A DNA stretch of 64,000 nt from Arthrobacter glacialis (lineage in GTDB: Bacteria > Actinomycetota > Actinomycetes > Actinomycetales > Micrococcaceae): contig NZ_PPXC01000003.1 in assembly GCF_002909445.1 (NCBI RefSeq), positions 310,001 to 374,000 on the forward strand. The letters are read 5' to 3'. Shown piece after piece: positions 38,339 to 46,237 of this stretch (position 1 is the first letter of the stretch; the number at the start of each line of letters is the position of its first letter). The translations under genes were made by a program, and so were the position numbers. The notes beneath the pieces were generated by a model. That model made no database searches, had not been told where the DNA came from, and worked only from the letters and a program-made list of their open reading frames with translations.

Positions 38339-39097
38339 TTAGCGCTTTCCCTTCGGAACCAGCCGGGCGCAGCAATGTGAGACTTCGGCGTCGGGTGCCA
38401 GGTCATGGTCGGCGTCGGCACAACCGGCCAGGGCGCCGCCAAGGAGTGCACCGTTGAGTGAGCACACCACCTGGTTGTGGTCTTTTGCCAGGCGGTCGAA
38501 GGGACAATTGCGCATGATGGTGCCGCCCACGCCGTCGGGTTCGGGACTGTAACCGGTCTCAGCGAGCAGCCGGTGAATGTTCCCGGCAGCTGCGCCCCGG
38601 CGATGTCCTTCCTCGAACGCCACCTGTGCCAGGGACTGGGCAATGTCAGAGCCGTTGTCGATGGAGCGCTGCACCGCTGACGCCAAGAGACCCGCGGCGA
38701 GGTCGTAGTGCCGCGGCGGGACTGACGCGCTAACCTCCCTTTGGTCAGCTGTATACAGCTTGGTGGGGCGGCCGGAGCCGGGCCCCGTCCTTTCACCTAT
38801 TTTTCGGAATTGCACCACGAGCAACTTTTCTTCCACCAGACGGTCAAGGTGGGCCCTGATGGTGCTCCTGGGCAGTCCAAGGGTGGCGGCACAGTCATCG
38901 CGGCTCAGGGCATGGGCAGAATCGCGCACCAGCTGAAACAACCGTTTGCGCACGGGGTCCCCCAACGAGGCAACGGCGCGCAAGCTCTGGTCTGCGTTGA
39001 GATTCGACGGTTTTAGCTCAGTTGGGCTTGCGGCAACACAGCTGGGCTGCCTTGGCTGGTTCCGCACGGGTTCATTCATGACTTGCTGACTTCCCAT
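38339..39097 (-). CDS. Winged-helix regulator with SufR-like cysteine cluster
   Basis: 252 residues from ATG 39097; a second ATG at 39079 is possible. The winged helix-turn-helix is at about 30-95 (SLGDPVRKRLFQLVRDSAHA; GLPRSTIRAHLDRLVEEKLL). The C-terminal part ends with Cys198, Cys212, Cys226 and Cys242/243, spaced 13, 13 and 15 residues apart (CPFDRLAKDHNQVVC, then ALAGC, then HCC). SufR-type repressors use a closely similar spacing to hold an Fe-S cluster, so this protein probably senses iron, oxygen or redox state. No suf genes are nearby; it is divergent from the folE operon and separated from it by a promoter with a perfect inverted repeat, its likely operator. Confidence 0.8.
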   Translation of the reverse strand: MGSQQVMNEPVRNQPRQPSCVAASPTELKPSNLNADQSLRAVASLGDPVRKRLFQLVRDSAHALSRDDCAATLGLPRSTIRAHLDRLVEEKLLVVQFRKIGERTGPGSGRPTKLYTADQREVSASVPPRHYDLAAGLLASAVQRSIDNGSDIAQSLAQVAFEEGHRRGAAAGNIHRLLAETGYSPEPDGVGGTIMRNCPFDRLAKDHNQVVCSLNGALLGGALAGCADADHDLAPDAEVSHCCARLVPKGKR

Positions 39098-39130
39098 GAA
39101 TAGGTACGTTATGGATTGTTTCGCCACTAC

Positions 39131-39159
39131 TTGACGCCTTGAGTCTGCACTTCTAAAGT
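39131..39159 (+). promoter_or_regulatory. Promoter of the folE operon
   Basis: TTGACG (39131-39136) and TAAAGT (39154-39159) are separated by exactly 17 bp and lie 31 bp before the folE ATG. This is the best sigma-A type match in the window. Confidence 0.7.
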
Positions 39160-39179
39160 CAATAATACAAGCTTTAGAA
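39151..39179. promoter_or_regulatory. Perfect inverted repeat overlapping the -10 (candidate operator)
   Basis: TTCTAAAG (39151-39158) and CTTTAGAA (39172-39179) are perfectly complementary with a 13-bp spacer, giving a 21-bp centre-to-centre distance, two helical turns. The left half contains most of the -10, the right half lies after the expected transcription start. A dimer bound here would block the promoter. Confidence 0.7.
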
Positions 39180-39189
39180 AGGGTTGGAA

Positions 39190-39801
39190 ATGTCCATCTC
39201 CAACGCGCCACTTCCCGATATCCTCGCCTTTGAGGACCCCGAACCGTTGACACCCGGCTCCGGCGTGGACCTGCCACGGGCACAGGCAGCCATTACCGAC
39301 TTCCTGCGAGCGCTGGGCCGTGATGACAGTGATCCGCATTTGCTGGACACTCCACGGCGGGTGGCTGCAGCGTATGCGGAAATGCTGACCCCTCGCGAGA
39401 CGTCATGGACCACCTTCCCCAACGACGACGGCTACCAAGGCCTTGTTCTGGTCAAGGACATCCCGTTCCATTCGCTGTGCCAGCACCACCTGCTGCCTTT
39501 CCGCGGCGTGGCCCATGTGGGCTATTTGCCCGGGGAGCGGCTCTTTGGGCTCTCCAAGTTGGCGCGCGGCGTGGAGCTTTTTTCCCGCGATCTTCAGGTT
39601 CAGGAGCGACTCACGCAGCAAGTGGCCAACTGGCTTGAGGCCACGCTGGCGCCGCGCGGTGTGGGAGTTGTCATGGAGGCCGAGCACCTGTGCATGTCGC
39701 TGCGCGGCGTGCACACGGCCGGAACCATGACCCGCACCTCCGTTTTTACCGGTCTCCTGGCCGACGCCGGTCCCTTGCGTGGGCAGTTCCCGAACCATTG
39801 A
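39190..39801 (+). CDS. folE: GTP cyclohydrolase I
   Basis: 203 residues from ATG 39190, preceded by AAAGGG. FolE converts GTP to 7,8-dihydroneopterin triphosphate, the first step to folate and other pterins. The zinc ligands Cys97, His100 and Cys168 are in place (SLCQHHLLPF; EAEHLCMSLRGV), as is the GLSKLARGVELFSRDLQVQE segment. It starts the operon with a ferredoxin reductase, a FolP2-like protein and a RibD/DHFR-like reductase. A housekeeping folate cluster normally lies near ftsH in relatives, so this is probably a second copy for a special purpose; that is inference, since the rest of the genome is not seen. Confidence 0.93.
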   Translation: MSISNAPLPDILAFEDPEPLTPGSGVDLPRAQAAITDFLRALGRDDSDPHLLDTPRRVAAAYAEMLTPRETSWTTFPNDDGYQGLVLVKDIPFHSLCQHHLLPFRGVAHVGYLPGERLFGLSKLARGVELFSRDLQVQERLTQQVANWLEATLAPRGVGVVMEAEHLCMSLRGVHTAGTMTRTSVFTGLLADAGPLRGQFPNH

Positions 39802-39830
39802 ATTGATTTCCACTGGAAAGAGTTTCGATC

Positions 39831-41102
39831 ATGAGTGAGCTAAACAGCACAGCAGGCACTGAAACGACGGGCACGCCCAGAGTCCCCGGAATGGTCATCA
39901 TCGGGGGTGGTTTGGCGGGAGCCACGGCCGCGGAAACCCTGCGCAAGGAAGGCTACGCCGGGACAATCACCCTCGTGGCGCAGGAGACGGAAATCCCCTA
40001 CCAGCGCCCTCCCTTGTCCAAAGGATTCCTGGCCGGGAAGGAGGGAGGAGACGCCTTGCTCCCCCTGCCCGCCAGCTGGTACCCGGACCACAACATCACA
40101 CTGCTCACCGGCACCACCGCAACGGCACTGGACCCGCAGGCCCACACGGTCACCTTGAGCAATGGCACCACTGTGGCGTATGCCAAGGCGCTCATCGCCA
40201 CAGGTGCCGAGCCGCGCCACATCTCCTTTCCCGGCGTCGACCTTAAGGGCGTGCATACCTTCCGGACCAAGGCTGACAGCCTGGCGCTCAAGGACCTGTT
40301 GACCGGCGGCGGCAAAAACGTTGTCATGGTCGGCTCGGGCTGGATTGGCATGGAGATTGCCGCCACGGCCACCGAATTGGGCAACCATGTGGCCTTGCTC
40401 GGACTGGAGGATGTTCCACTCTCGGTGGCCATTGGCAATGAGCTGGGGACTGTGTTCGCCGACAGGCATCAGGAAGCCGGCGTGCAGTTTTTGCTGCCCG
40501 CCAGCGCCGCCGAGATTCAGGGCACGCACGGCCACGTCAGCTCGGTGCTGACCACGACAGGTGTGACGCTGCCGGCGGATGTGGTGATTGTGGCCGTGGG
40601 TGTTGTCCCCAACACTGAGCTGGCCCAGGCTGCCGGGCTCACCATCAACAACGGCGTTGAGGTTTCCGCCGCCCTGCAAACTTCCGACCCCGATGTGTTC
40701 GCCGCAGGGGACGTGGCCAATTCCCTGCACCCGTTCACGGGCGCCCATGCCCGCTCCGAGCACTGGGCCAACGCCATTGCCAGCGGCAAGGTCGCGGCCC
40801 AGTCCATGCTGGGCCAAGATGCTGTGCTCGATGACATCCCGTACTTTTACACCGACCAATTTGACCTGGGCATGGAGTACTCCGGCTTCGGCGCACTCAC
40901 CAAGGACGCCGAGCTGGTGGTCCGCGGAAGCCTGGAAAAGCGCGCATTCATTGCCTTCTGGGTCCTTGAGGGACGCGTGGTGGCGGGCATGAACGTCAAC
41001 GTGTGGGATGTCCAAGATGCCATCAAGGCGTTGATAGCCTCACGGCGCATTATCGACACGCGGGCCCTGGCTGACCCGCAAACCCCGCTGGAGGATATTT
41101 GA
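39831..41102 (+). CDS. FAD-dependent NAD(P)H:ferredoxin reductase-type oxidoreductase
   Basis: 423 residues. Two Rossmann motifs are clear: GMVIIGGGLAGATAAETLRK (FAD, about residue 22) and NVVMVGSGWIGMEIAATATE (NAD(P)H, about 163). The FAD-side DVFAAGDVANSL (near 287) and a reductase C-terminal domain (about 330-400) complete the class that includes ferredoxin and rubredoxin reductases. It would pass electrons to a small Fe-S protein, not encoded nearby. Its place between folE and the FolP2-like gene suggests that it reduces a pterin-pathway partner. The stop overlaps the next start as TGATG. Confidence 0.9.
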   Translation: MSELNSTAGTETTGTPRVPGMVIIGGGLAGATAAETLRKEGYAGTITLVAQETEIPYQRPPLSKGFLAGKEGGDALLPLPASWYPDHNITLLTGTTATALDPQAHTVTLSNGTTVAYAKALIATGAEPRHISFPGVDLKGVHTFRTKADSLALKDLLTGGGKNVVMVGSGWIGMEIAATATELGNHVALLGLEDVPLSVAIGNELGTVFADRHQEAGVQFLLPASAAEIQGTHGHVSSVLTTTGVTLPADVVIVAVGVVPNTELAQAAGLTINNGVEVSAALQTSDPDVFAAGDVANSLHPFTGAHARSEHWANAIASGKVAAQSMLGQDAVLDDIPYFYTDQFDLGMEYSGFGALTKDAELVVRGSLEKRAFIAFWVLEGRVVAGMNVNVWDVQDAIKALIASRRIIDTRALADPQTPLEDI

Positions 41103-42070
41103 TGATGAGTATGATGACTTCGGACCGGACCACAGCAACCCCGTTTTACACGCCCCCGCTCCTGCACCCGGTTCACCACTTTGGCACGCGAAGGCTGGAT
41201 TTCAGCCGGCAGGTGGCGCTCATGGCCATCATCAACCGCACCCCTGATTCCTTTTACGACGGCGGAGCCACCTTTGCCTTGGACGCTGCGGTGGCCGCTT
41301 CCCTGGCAGCCGTGGCCCAGGGTGCTGACTGGGTGGACATTGGCGGCGTGCCCTTTGCGCCCGGCCCGCCCCTGAGCGTGGAAGAAGAAAGCGACCGCGT
41401 GGTCCCGGTGATAGCCGCCGTTGCCGCGGCCAGTGATGTCATCATTTCCGTTGACACGTTTTTGCCTGAAGTCGCTGCGCGCAGCATTGCCGCCGGAGCA
41501 ACAGTCATCAACGACACCACAGGCCTGGCCAACCCCGAAATCGCCTCCGTGGTTGCCGAGTCCGGGGCCCACCTGGTCATCACTCATTCACTGGCCAAGC
41601 CACGCACCACTTATCCGCGCCCGCACTATGACGACGTGGTGGCCGAGGTGGCGGCGTTCCTGGCGCAGAAAGTGGAGTTGGCCATCTCACTCGGTGTCCC
41701 CGCCGAGAAGATCATCATTGACCCCGGGCACGACCTAAACAAGAACACGCTGCACACGCTGGAAATCACCAAGCGTTTCAACGAAATTGCCGCATTGGGC
41801 TTCCCGGCACTGGCTGCGGTGTCCAACAAGGACTTCATTGGCGAGACACTTGACCAAAGCAAAACAGAACGACTGGAAGGCTCCCTGGCCACGGGAGTCA
41901 TCTGCATACTCGGTGGCGCCCGGATCCTGCGCATGCACAATGTGGCTGCAGCCAATTCAGCCATCCGCATGACGGAGGCGGTGCTGGGCTGGCGGGAACC
42001 TGCCTACCTTGTTCACAACATGGGCGAGGTCAATGTGCCGGCCCACCCCTCCACGCCGGCAACGTCCTGA
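41102..42070 (+). CDS. FolP2-like dihydropteroate synthase homologue
   Basis: 322 residues from ATG 41102, seven bases after GGAGG; further ATGs follow at 41105, 41111 and 41114. The TIM-barrel signature is recognisable: MAIINRTPDSFYDGGATF, DWVDIGGVPFAPGPP, ISVDTF, INDTTG, IIIDPGHDLNKN, AVSNKDFIGETLDQSKTERL. Compared with true FolP, the pterin/sulfa loop reads DIGGVPFAPG instead of DIGGESTRPG and the GxSRK loop is SNKDFIGE. Both changes are shared with mycobacterial FolP2, which reportedly lacks dihydropteroate synthase activity. It probably joins a pterin to a partner other than p-aminobenzoate, or acts on another substrate. Confidence 0.85.
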   Translation: MMSMMTSDRTTATPFYTPPLLHPVHHFGTRRLDFSRQVALMAIINRTPDSFYDGGATFALDAAVAASLAAVAQGADWVDIGGVPFAPGPPLSVEEESDRVVPVIAAVAAASDVIISVDTFLPEVAARSIAAGATVINDTTGLANPEIASVVAESGAHLVITHSLAKPRTTYPRPHYDDVVAEVAAFLAQKVELAISLGVPAEKIIIDPGHDLNKNTLHTLEITKRFNEIAALGFPALAAVSNKDFIGETLDQSKTERLEGSLATGVICILGGARILRMHNVAAANSAIRMTEAVLGWREPAYLVHNMGEVNVPAHPSTPATS

Positions 42071-42097
42071 CCACGCCTGTCCCAGGAGGAAAACACC

Positions 42098-42880
42098 ATG
42101 ATTGAGCGGATCTTTCCCGATGCTGCGGTCCTCTCCGAGAACGATTTGGACGCTGAACTTCTTGCCGTTCCTGCCGGCGCCGGGTCCACCCCGTGGGTGA
42201 GCTTTAATTTTGTTTCCAGCCTTGACGGGGCAGCCACGGTGGACGGACTCTCGGGGCAGCTGGGCAATAGCGTGGACCAACGTATTTTCACTCAGCTGCG
42301 CCACAACGCGCACGTAATCCTGGTGGGTGCGCAAACCGTCAGGGCTGAAGGCTACGGCGGGGAGTTGCTCAGCCCCCAAGCCCAGCAATGGCGCACCATG
42401 AACGGGCTACCGGCCCACCCGCCGCTGGCCATTGTCTCCGGCACCCTGAATCTGGATCCGGCGTTGGAGGTGTTCACCAACGCTCCTGTCAGGCCGCTGA
42501 TTTTGACCCTGGAGTCCGCCCCGGACGGTCCACGCCAGGCGCTTGCCCAGGTGGCTGACATCATCACGGTGGGCAAAGACTCACTGGACGTTGAGCTCTT
42601 GATTGCTGAACTGGGCGCGCACGGCCTCCACCGAATCCACTCCGAGGGCGGGCCAACCCTGCTGGGCACCTTTGCCGCCGCCGACAAGGTGGATGAGCTG
42701 CGCCTGACGGTGTCACCGCTGCTGGTGGGCGGACCGGCCGGTCGCATTGCCCACGGGATCGGCGGCCATCTTCCCCGGAGCATGACCTTGGACAGCATCC
42801 TCAAGGCCGATTCCATGCTGTTCCTGCGCTACATCCGCAGCGCTAGTTCGACGGCGGAGCCACCGACAACTTCGCCATAA
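42098..42880 (+). CDS. RibD C-terminal/DHFR-like reductase (Rv2671 type)
   Basis: 260 residues from ATG 42098 with AGGAGG upstream. The fold is that of RibD reductase and dihydrofolate reductase: WVSFNFVSSLDGAATVDGLS, VILVGAQTVRAEGYGG, GLHRIHSEGGPTLLGTFAAA, LTVSPLLVGGPAGRIAHG. The deaminase half of RibD is absent. The Rv2671 protein of this group can reduce dihydrofolate, so this enzyme may reduce the dihydropterin made by the operon. It is the fourth and last gene. Its 3' end overlaps by 38 bp the 3' end of the convergent lipoprotein gene. Confidence 0.87.
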   Translation: MIERIFPDAAVLSENDLDAELLAVPAGAGSTPWVSFNFVSSLDGAATVDGLSGQLGNSVDQRIFTQLRHNAHVILVGAQTVRAEGYGGELLSPQAQQWRTMNGLPAHPPLAIVSGTLNLDPALEVFTNAPVRPLILTLESAPDGPRQALAQVADIITVGKDSLDVELLIAELGAHGLHRIHSEGGPTLLGTFAAADKVDELRLTVSPLLVGGPAGRIAHGIGGHLPRSMTLDSILKADSMLFLRYIRSASSTAEPPTTSP

Positions 42881-43565
42881 GTTCCGGTGTGGTGGACGCC
42901 AGCAACTCATCATTGGGGCAAGCCAGCGTCACCATGAGGGCAGTATCGGCCGTGCCCAGCATGCGCGCCCACACACTGCTGGCCATGACGCCTTCGGCGC
43001 CCTTGGTGTTGTGCCGCAGGAAGGTGATGCCGGGTCCCTTGGTGCCTGCTTCGGCAACCCAAGGGAGCGTGGTCTCCGTCAGCGAGTCGGGCAGGACCGA
43101 GGGAATCAGGTACTTCATCAGCTCAAATGTGGAGCCTTTATCATCGCCCATGGTGATGAGCGGGCCTTGATGTGTGGTCACCCAATAGGCGGCTTTGCAG
43201 CCGGCGGCGTTGCTGTACTGCGTCTGCCCTGCCATGTTCTTCTGAAGCAGTTTCCATTGTGGTGGACCCGGCGTCTCTGCATAGTCCTGCGGCGGCTGGC
43301 CCAGAATGTCACTAAATTCAACCGGCACACTCGCCCGGAGTGCAGTGCCGGCGGCAAAAGTCATGGGCGCCGCTGCCACTGCGGCGGCATCGTGTCCGGC
43401 AACAATGGTGGGCGGGGCGAAGCTGGGCGGAGCGGGGCTTTGGGCAACGGTGGGAGCAGTTGGCGATGGCACAGCAATGGTGCAGCCGCTCAACGCTGCG
43501 AGCGCCATTGCGGCAACACCCACGGCAGCCACCACTTGCTTCACACTTCTGCTCCTTCGATTCAC
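42843..43565 (-). CDS. Putative lipoprotein of unknown function
   Basis: 240 residues. Arg-rich start, hydrophobic helix and lipobox LAALSGC (Cys near 28) give an exported lipid-anchored protein, followed by a Pro/Thr/Ala linker to about 65. The remaining domain (FSDILGQPPQDYAETPGPPQ; TLACPNDELLASTTPELMAK) has two cysteines that could form a disulfide but matches no family I know. It is convergent with the reductase and overlaps its end by 38 bp, so the two transcripts must overlap. It follows a lipid-kinase gene on the same strand by 36 bp. Confidence 0.8.
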   Translation of the reverse strand: MNRRSRSVKQVVAAVGVAAMALAALSGCTIAVPSPTAPTVAQSPAPPSFAPPTIVAGHDAAAVAAAPMTFAAGTALRASVPVEFSDILGQPPQDYAETPGPPQWKLLQKNMAGQTQYSNAAGCKAAYWVTTHQGPLITMGDDKGSTFELMKYLIPSVLPDSLTETTLPWVAEAGTKGPGITFLRHNTKGAEGVMASSVWARMLGTADTALMVTLACPNDELLASTTPELMAKLSVAPPSN

Positions 43566-43601
43566 ACCTTTAACTGTACCTATGTGCCGGCTGCGGCCCG
43601 G

Positions 43602-44552
43602 CTAAACCCAGAGTTGCAAGGCACCGGCGTCCACCTTGATGGTTGCCGGCAGCGGCCCAATCCGCTCACCGTCGGCATACGCCACCAAACCCACAGATGC
43701 CATGCTGACCTCCTTGACCCGCTCAATGCTCACCAGGGGGTGGGACGTGTGCTGGCCGGAGAAGACCAGCGGGTAGATGCGCAGGAACGTCAGCCGCGAC
43801 ACCGGCGAGACAACAAACAAATCCAGCAGTCCGTCGTCGTACTTGGCATCGGGGGTGATCTTCATGCCCCCGCCAATGGAAATACCGTTGGAAACGGAGA
43901 TCAGCACAGCCTTTTGCTGGCGCACCGCACCGTCCACCACCAGCGAATAGTGCAGGGGTTTCAAGGTGGCCAGCTCGCGCAGGATCGCCAGGTTGTAGCG
44001 CATGGGCCCGCGCGGCCACCGCCAGCCATTGGCGCGCTCATTGACCAGCGCATCAAAGCCTGCCGAGAGGGCGCACATGAACCAGACAGGCCCCTGGCCG
44101 GCACGCTCAATCCGGCCCAGGTCCACACTCCGGGGCGCACTCTGGCAGGCTTTCAGGAAACGTTCGACGGCGGCTTCGGGATCGTTCGGGTCAAGGCCCA
44201 GTCCGCGGGCAGCATCGTTGCCGGTCCCTGCAGGGACAATGCCCAGGGGTATTGTCTTGCCAGCCAGGGCGTTCACGCCGAGGTGGACCATGCCGTCACC
44301 ACCCACCACCACCAGGGCCTGGGCACCTGTGGCGATCTCGGCGTCGACAGCTTCCTGCAATGCTTTGTAGTCGCGGCGGCGCAACACACTCACCACATGG
44401 CCGGCGCTGCGCAGGCGCGCCACCACCATGTCCCCCGCCTGGCCGGGGGTATTCCTGCCCCGGCCGCCAAAGGCAGCGCGCGGATTGATGGCCACGGCTA
44501 TGGACAGCGCTGCGGGGGCGCTGGGCTGCGGGGGCGTGAGAGAAGTCTTCAT
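43602..44552 (-). CDS. Diacylglycerol kinase-family lipid kinase
   Basis: 316 residues from ATG 44552 (MKTSLTPPQPSAPAALSIAV); the frame runs 38 codons further but without support. The NAD kinase-like fold is shown by SIAVAINPRAAFG, the nucleotide loop VVVGGDGMVHLGVNALAG and PLGIVPAGTGNDAARGLG, and the C-terminal beta domain with GLLDLFVVSPVSR and ADGERIGPLPATIKVDAG. Such enzymes phosphorylate diacylglycerol or related lipids at the membrane. It is divergent from the J-domain gene at 44657, with 104 bp between the starts. Confidence 0.9.
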   Translation of the reverse strand: MKTSLTPPQPSAPAALSIAVAINPRAAFGGRGRNTPGQAGDMVVARLRSAGHVVSVLRRRDYKALQEAVDAEIATGAQALVVVGGDGMVHLGVNALAGKTIPLGIVPAGTGNDAARGLGLDPNDPEAAVERFLKACQSAPRSVDLGRIERAGQGPVWFMCALSAGFDALVNERANGWRWPRGPMRYNLAILRELATLKPLHYSLVVDGAVRQQKAVLISVSNGISIGGGMKITPDAKYDDGLLDLFVVSPVSRLTFLRIYPLVFSGQHTSHPLVSIERVKEVSMASVGLVAYADGERIGPLPATIKVDAGALQLWV

Positions 44553-44656
44553 GGCAAGAGCAATTATGACAGTGCGCGCACCGATGCACGGAATTGGCTT
44601 CTTGGCTGGCGGATAGACTGATCTTCCGGCACAGCCAGGCAAGGGAAAGGCCAGAA

Positions 44657-45634
44657 GTGAGCGCAAAATTCCTCACGCACTATCAAGTCCTGGGACTTGC
44701 GCCCACAGCTACCGAACGCGACATCAAAATCGCCTACCGCAAGGCTGCCAGGATTTCGCACCCCGACAGGGGCGGGGATCCGGCGTTGTTCCGCCAAGTC
44801 ACCGAAGCCTACGAGGTCCTGGTGGATCCGGTACGCCGCCAAACGTACGACAGGTCCTATGCAAGCCAAGGTACTCCGGGGCGCAGGGGCACCGGCGCCA
44901 CCTACCCCGGCGGATCCTCTGCCCGCCCCACCGCTTCCGCTTCCGACGGCGAAACTCCCGGCTTCCATACGCGGCGCAAACCTGCCGAACGCCGCACAGC
45001 CGGAGATCCGGCCATGTATGTGCCCGCCTATGAAAGCCTCGCCGACGGTGAAATGCCCTTACTGCCCCGCACCACGGCGGCGCAGCCCGTCCACGGTGCG
45101 CCGCGAAAGCGCGGAGTGTTTGGCGCTGCTTCACGGCTGGCCCGCGAAGCCCGCACGGCGCAGCTGATCATGCAGCAGGTAATGCCGGGTATTCCTGCAG
45201 CGCGCCTGATCCATGGTCTCAATGCGCCTTTTAGCAACGGCTACTTGGACCATGTGCTGATCTCCGGCTACAGGATTGCCATTGTAGGATCCATGCTGGT
45301 GCCCGACGGCGCCTTCCGTTGGGATGGCGGGGCGCTGGTGCACGGCAACAAGGTGGCGGCACCGCCGCAGCTGATTCCTGCCACTCGCCAATTCCAGGAG
45401 TTGTTCCCGGAATGCAACGTCACCGCCTGGGTGTGCGTGCACAGCAGCACGGGAAGCCTCTTTGAACCCGTCATCGACTATGCCCGAGGCACCGACCCAG
45501 ACGGCTCAAACATCCTCAACATTGCCAACGCAGCCCGTTTTGTCCGTGAAGTGAAGCAGTTCCTGGCATCTGGGCCAAACCCCAATGTGGTTGACCTGCA
45601 GGTCCTGGCCAGGCTCCTGGGCGGCATGTACTGA
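44657..45634 (+). CDS. J-domain protein with a NERD-like C-terminal region
   Basis: 325 residues from GTG 44657, which has AAGGGAAAGG upstream. The J domain is at 1-70 with the key HPD (ARISHPDRGGDPALFRQVTE). A linker rich in Gly, Ser and Pro runs to about 170. The C-terminal 150 residues (NGYLDHVLISGYRIAIVGSM; GAFRWDGGALVHGNKVA; NVTAWVCVHSSTG) resemble the NERD nuclease-like fold, though the Asp/Glu-x-Lys residues of active nucleases appear to be missing (IVGSM in place of xDxK). It would recruit an Hsp70 but is not a normal DnaJ: no Gly/Phe or zinc domain. No dnaK is nearby. Its end overlaps the next frame only in the unused part. Confidence 0.8.
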   Translation: MSAKFLTHYQVLGLAPTATERDIKIAYRKAARISHPDRGGDPALFRQVTEAYEVLVDPVRRQTYDRSYASQGTPGRRGTGATYPGGSSARPTASASDGETPGFHTRRKPAERRTAGDPAMYVPAYESLADGEMPLLPRTTAAQPVHGAPRKRGVFGAASRLAREARTAQLIMQQVMPGIPAARLIHGLNAPFSNGYLDHVLISGYRIAIVGSMLVPDGAFRWDGGALVHGNKVAAPPQLIPATRQFQELFPECNVTAWVCVHSSTGSLFEPVIDYARGTDPDGSNILNIANAARFVREVKQFLASGPNPNVVDLQVLARLLGGMY

Positions 45635-45713
45635 CCCACTGGCAACGCAACACTACCCTGAAGGGTTCAACGGCGAGCTGGCCGTCCAAGTGTTTGGCTG
45701 TAGGATGAACAGC

Positions 45714-46187
45714 GTGTTTCGCATCCTTTTCCTGACGCCAGAGATCCCCGGCAATACTGGCAATGCCATCCGATTGGCGGCCATTACCGGCGCCGAACTG
45801 CACCTTGTTGAACCCTTGGGTTTTGACTTCTCTGACGCGAAGTTGCGCCGGGCCGGTCTGGATTATCATGACCTGGCAGTGGTGACGGTGCACAAAACCT
45901 TGGAGGCCGCGTGGCTGGCCCTGGCGCCGGAGCGGGTCTACGCTTTCACCTCCGATGGCGAAGTGAACTACACAGACATCGCCTACCAGCCCGGGGATGT
46001 GCTGATGTTTGGCCGCGAATCTGACGGGCTGCCCGAGGACGTGAAGCACGATCCGCTGGTGACCTCGCGGGTCCGTTTGCCCATGATGCCCTCGCTGCGG
46101 TCCTTGAACCTGGCCAATGCCGCCTCCATTGCCATTTTCGAGGCGTGGCGCCAGAACGATTTTGCCGGGGCACAAATCCAAGCCTGA
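45714..46187 (+). CDS. trmL: tRNA (cytidine/uridine-34-2'-O-)-methyltransferase TrmL
   Basis: 157 residues from GTG 45714 (VFRILFLTPEIPGNTGNAIR), preceded by AGGA at a proper distance; an ATG at 45705 would add three residues. The SPOUT knot is complete: GAELHLVEPLGFDFSDAKLR, DVLMFGRESDGLPEDV (the AdoMet loop) and LPMMPSLRSLNLANAASIAI. TrmL methylates the wobble base of some leucine tRNAs. Standing after the J-domain gene and before the methyltransferase, it may be monocistronic. Confidence 0.93.
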   Translation: MFRILFLTPEIPGNTGNAIRLAAITGAELHLVEPLGFDFSDAKLRRAGLDYHDLAVVTVHKTLEAAWLALAPERVYAFTSDGEVNYTDIAYQPGDVLMFGRESDGLPEDVKHDPLVTSRVRLPMMPSLRSLNLANAASIAIFEAWRQNDFAGAQIQA

Positions 46188-46237
46188 GACTCACCGCCAG
46201 ATTCCTGGCTGACTTATTTCATCAACTGGAGGTATGC

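Noticed and set aside
39840-41015. 391-codon minus-strand open frame opposite the ferredoxin reductase
   Set aside because: Shadow of a gene with intact FAD and NAD motifs.
43011-44621. 536-codon plus-strand open frame opposite the lipoprotein and lipid kinase
   Set aside because: It crosses two well-supported minus-strand genes and the gap between them; no domain.
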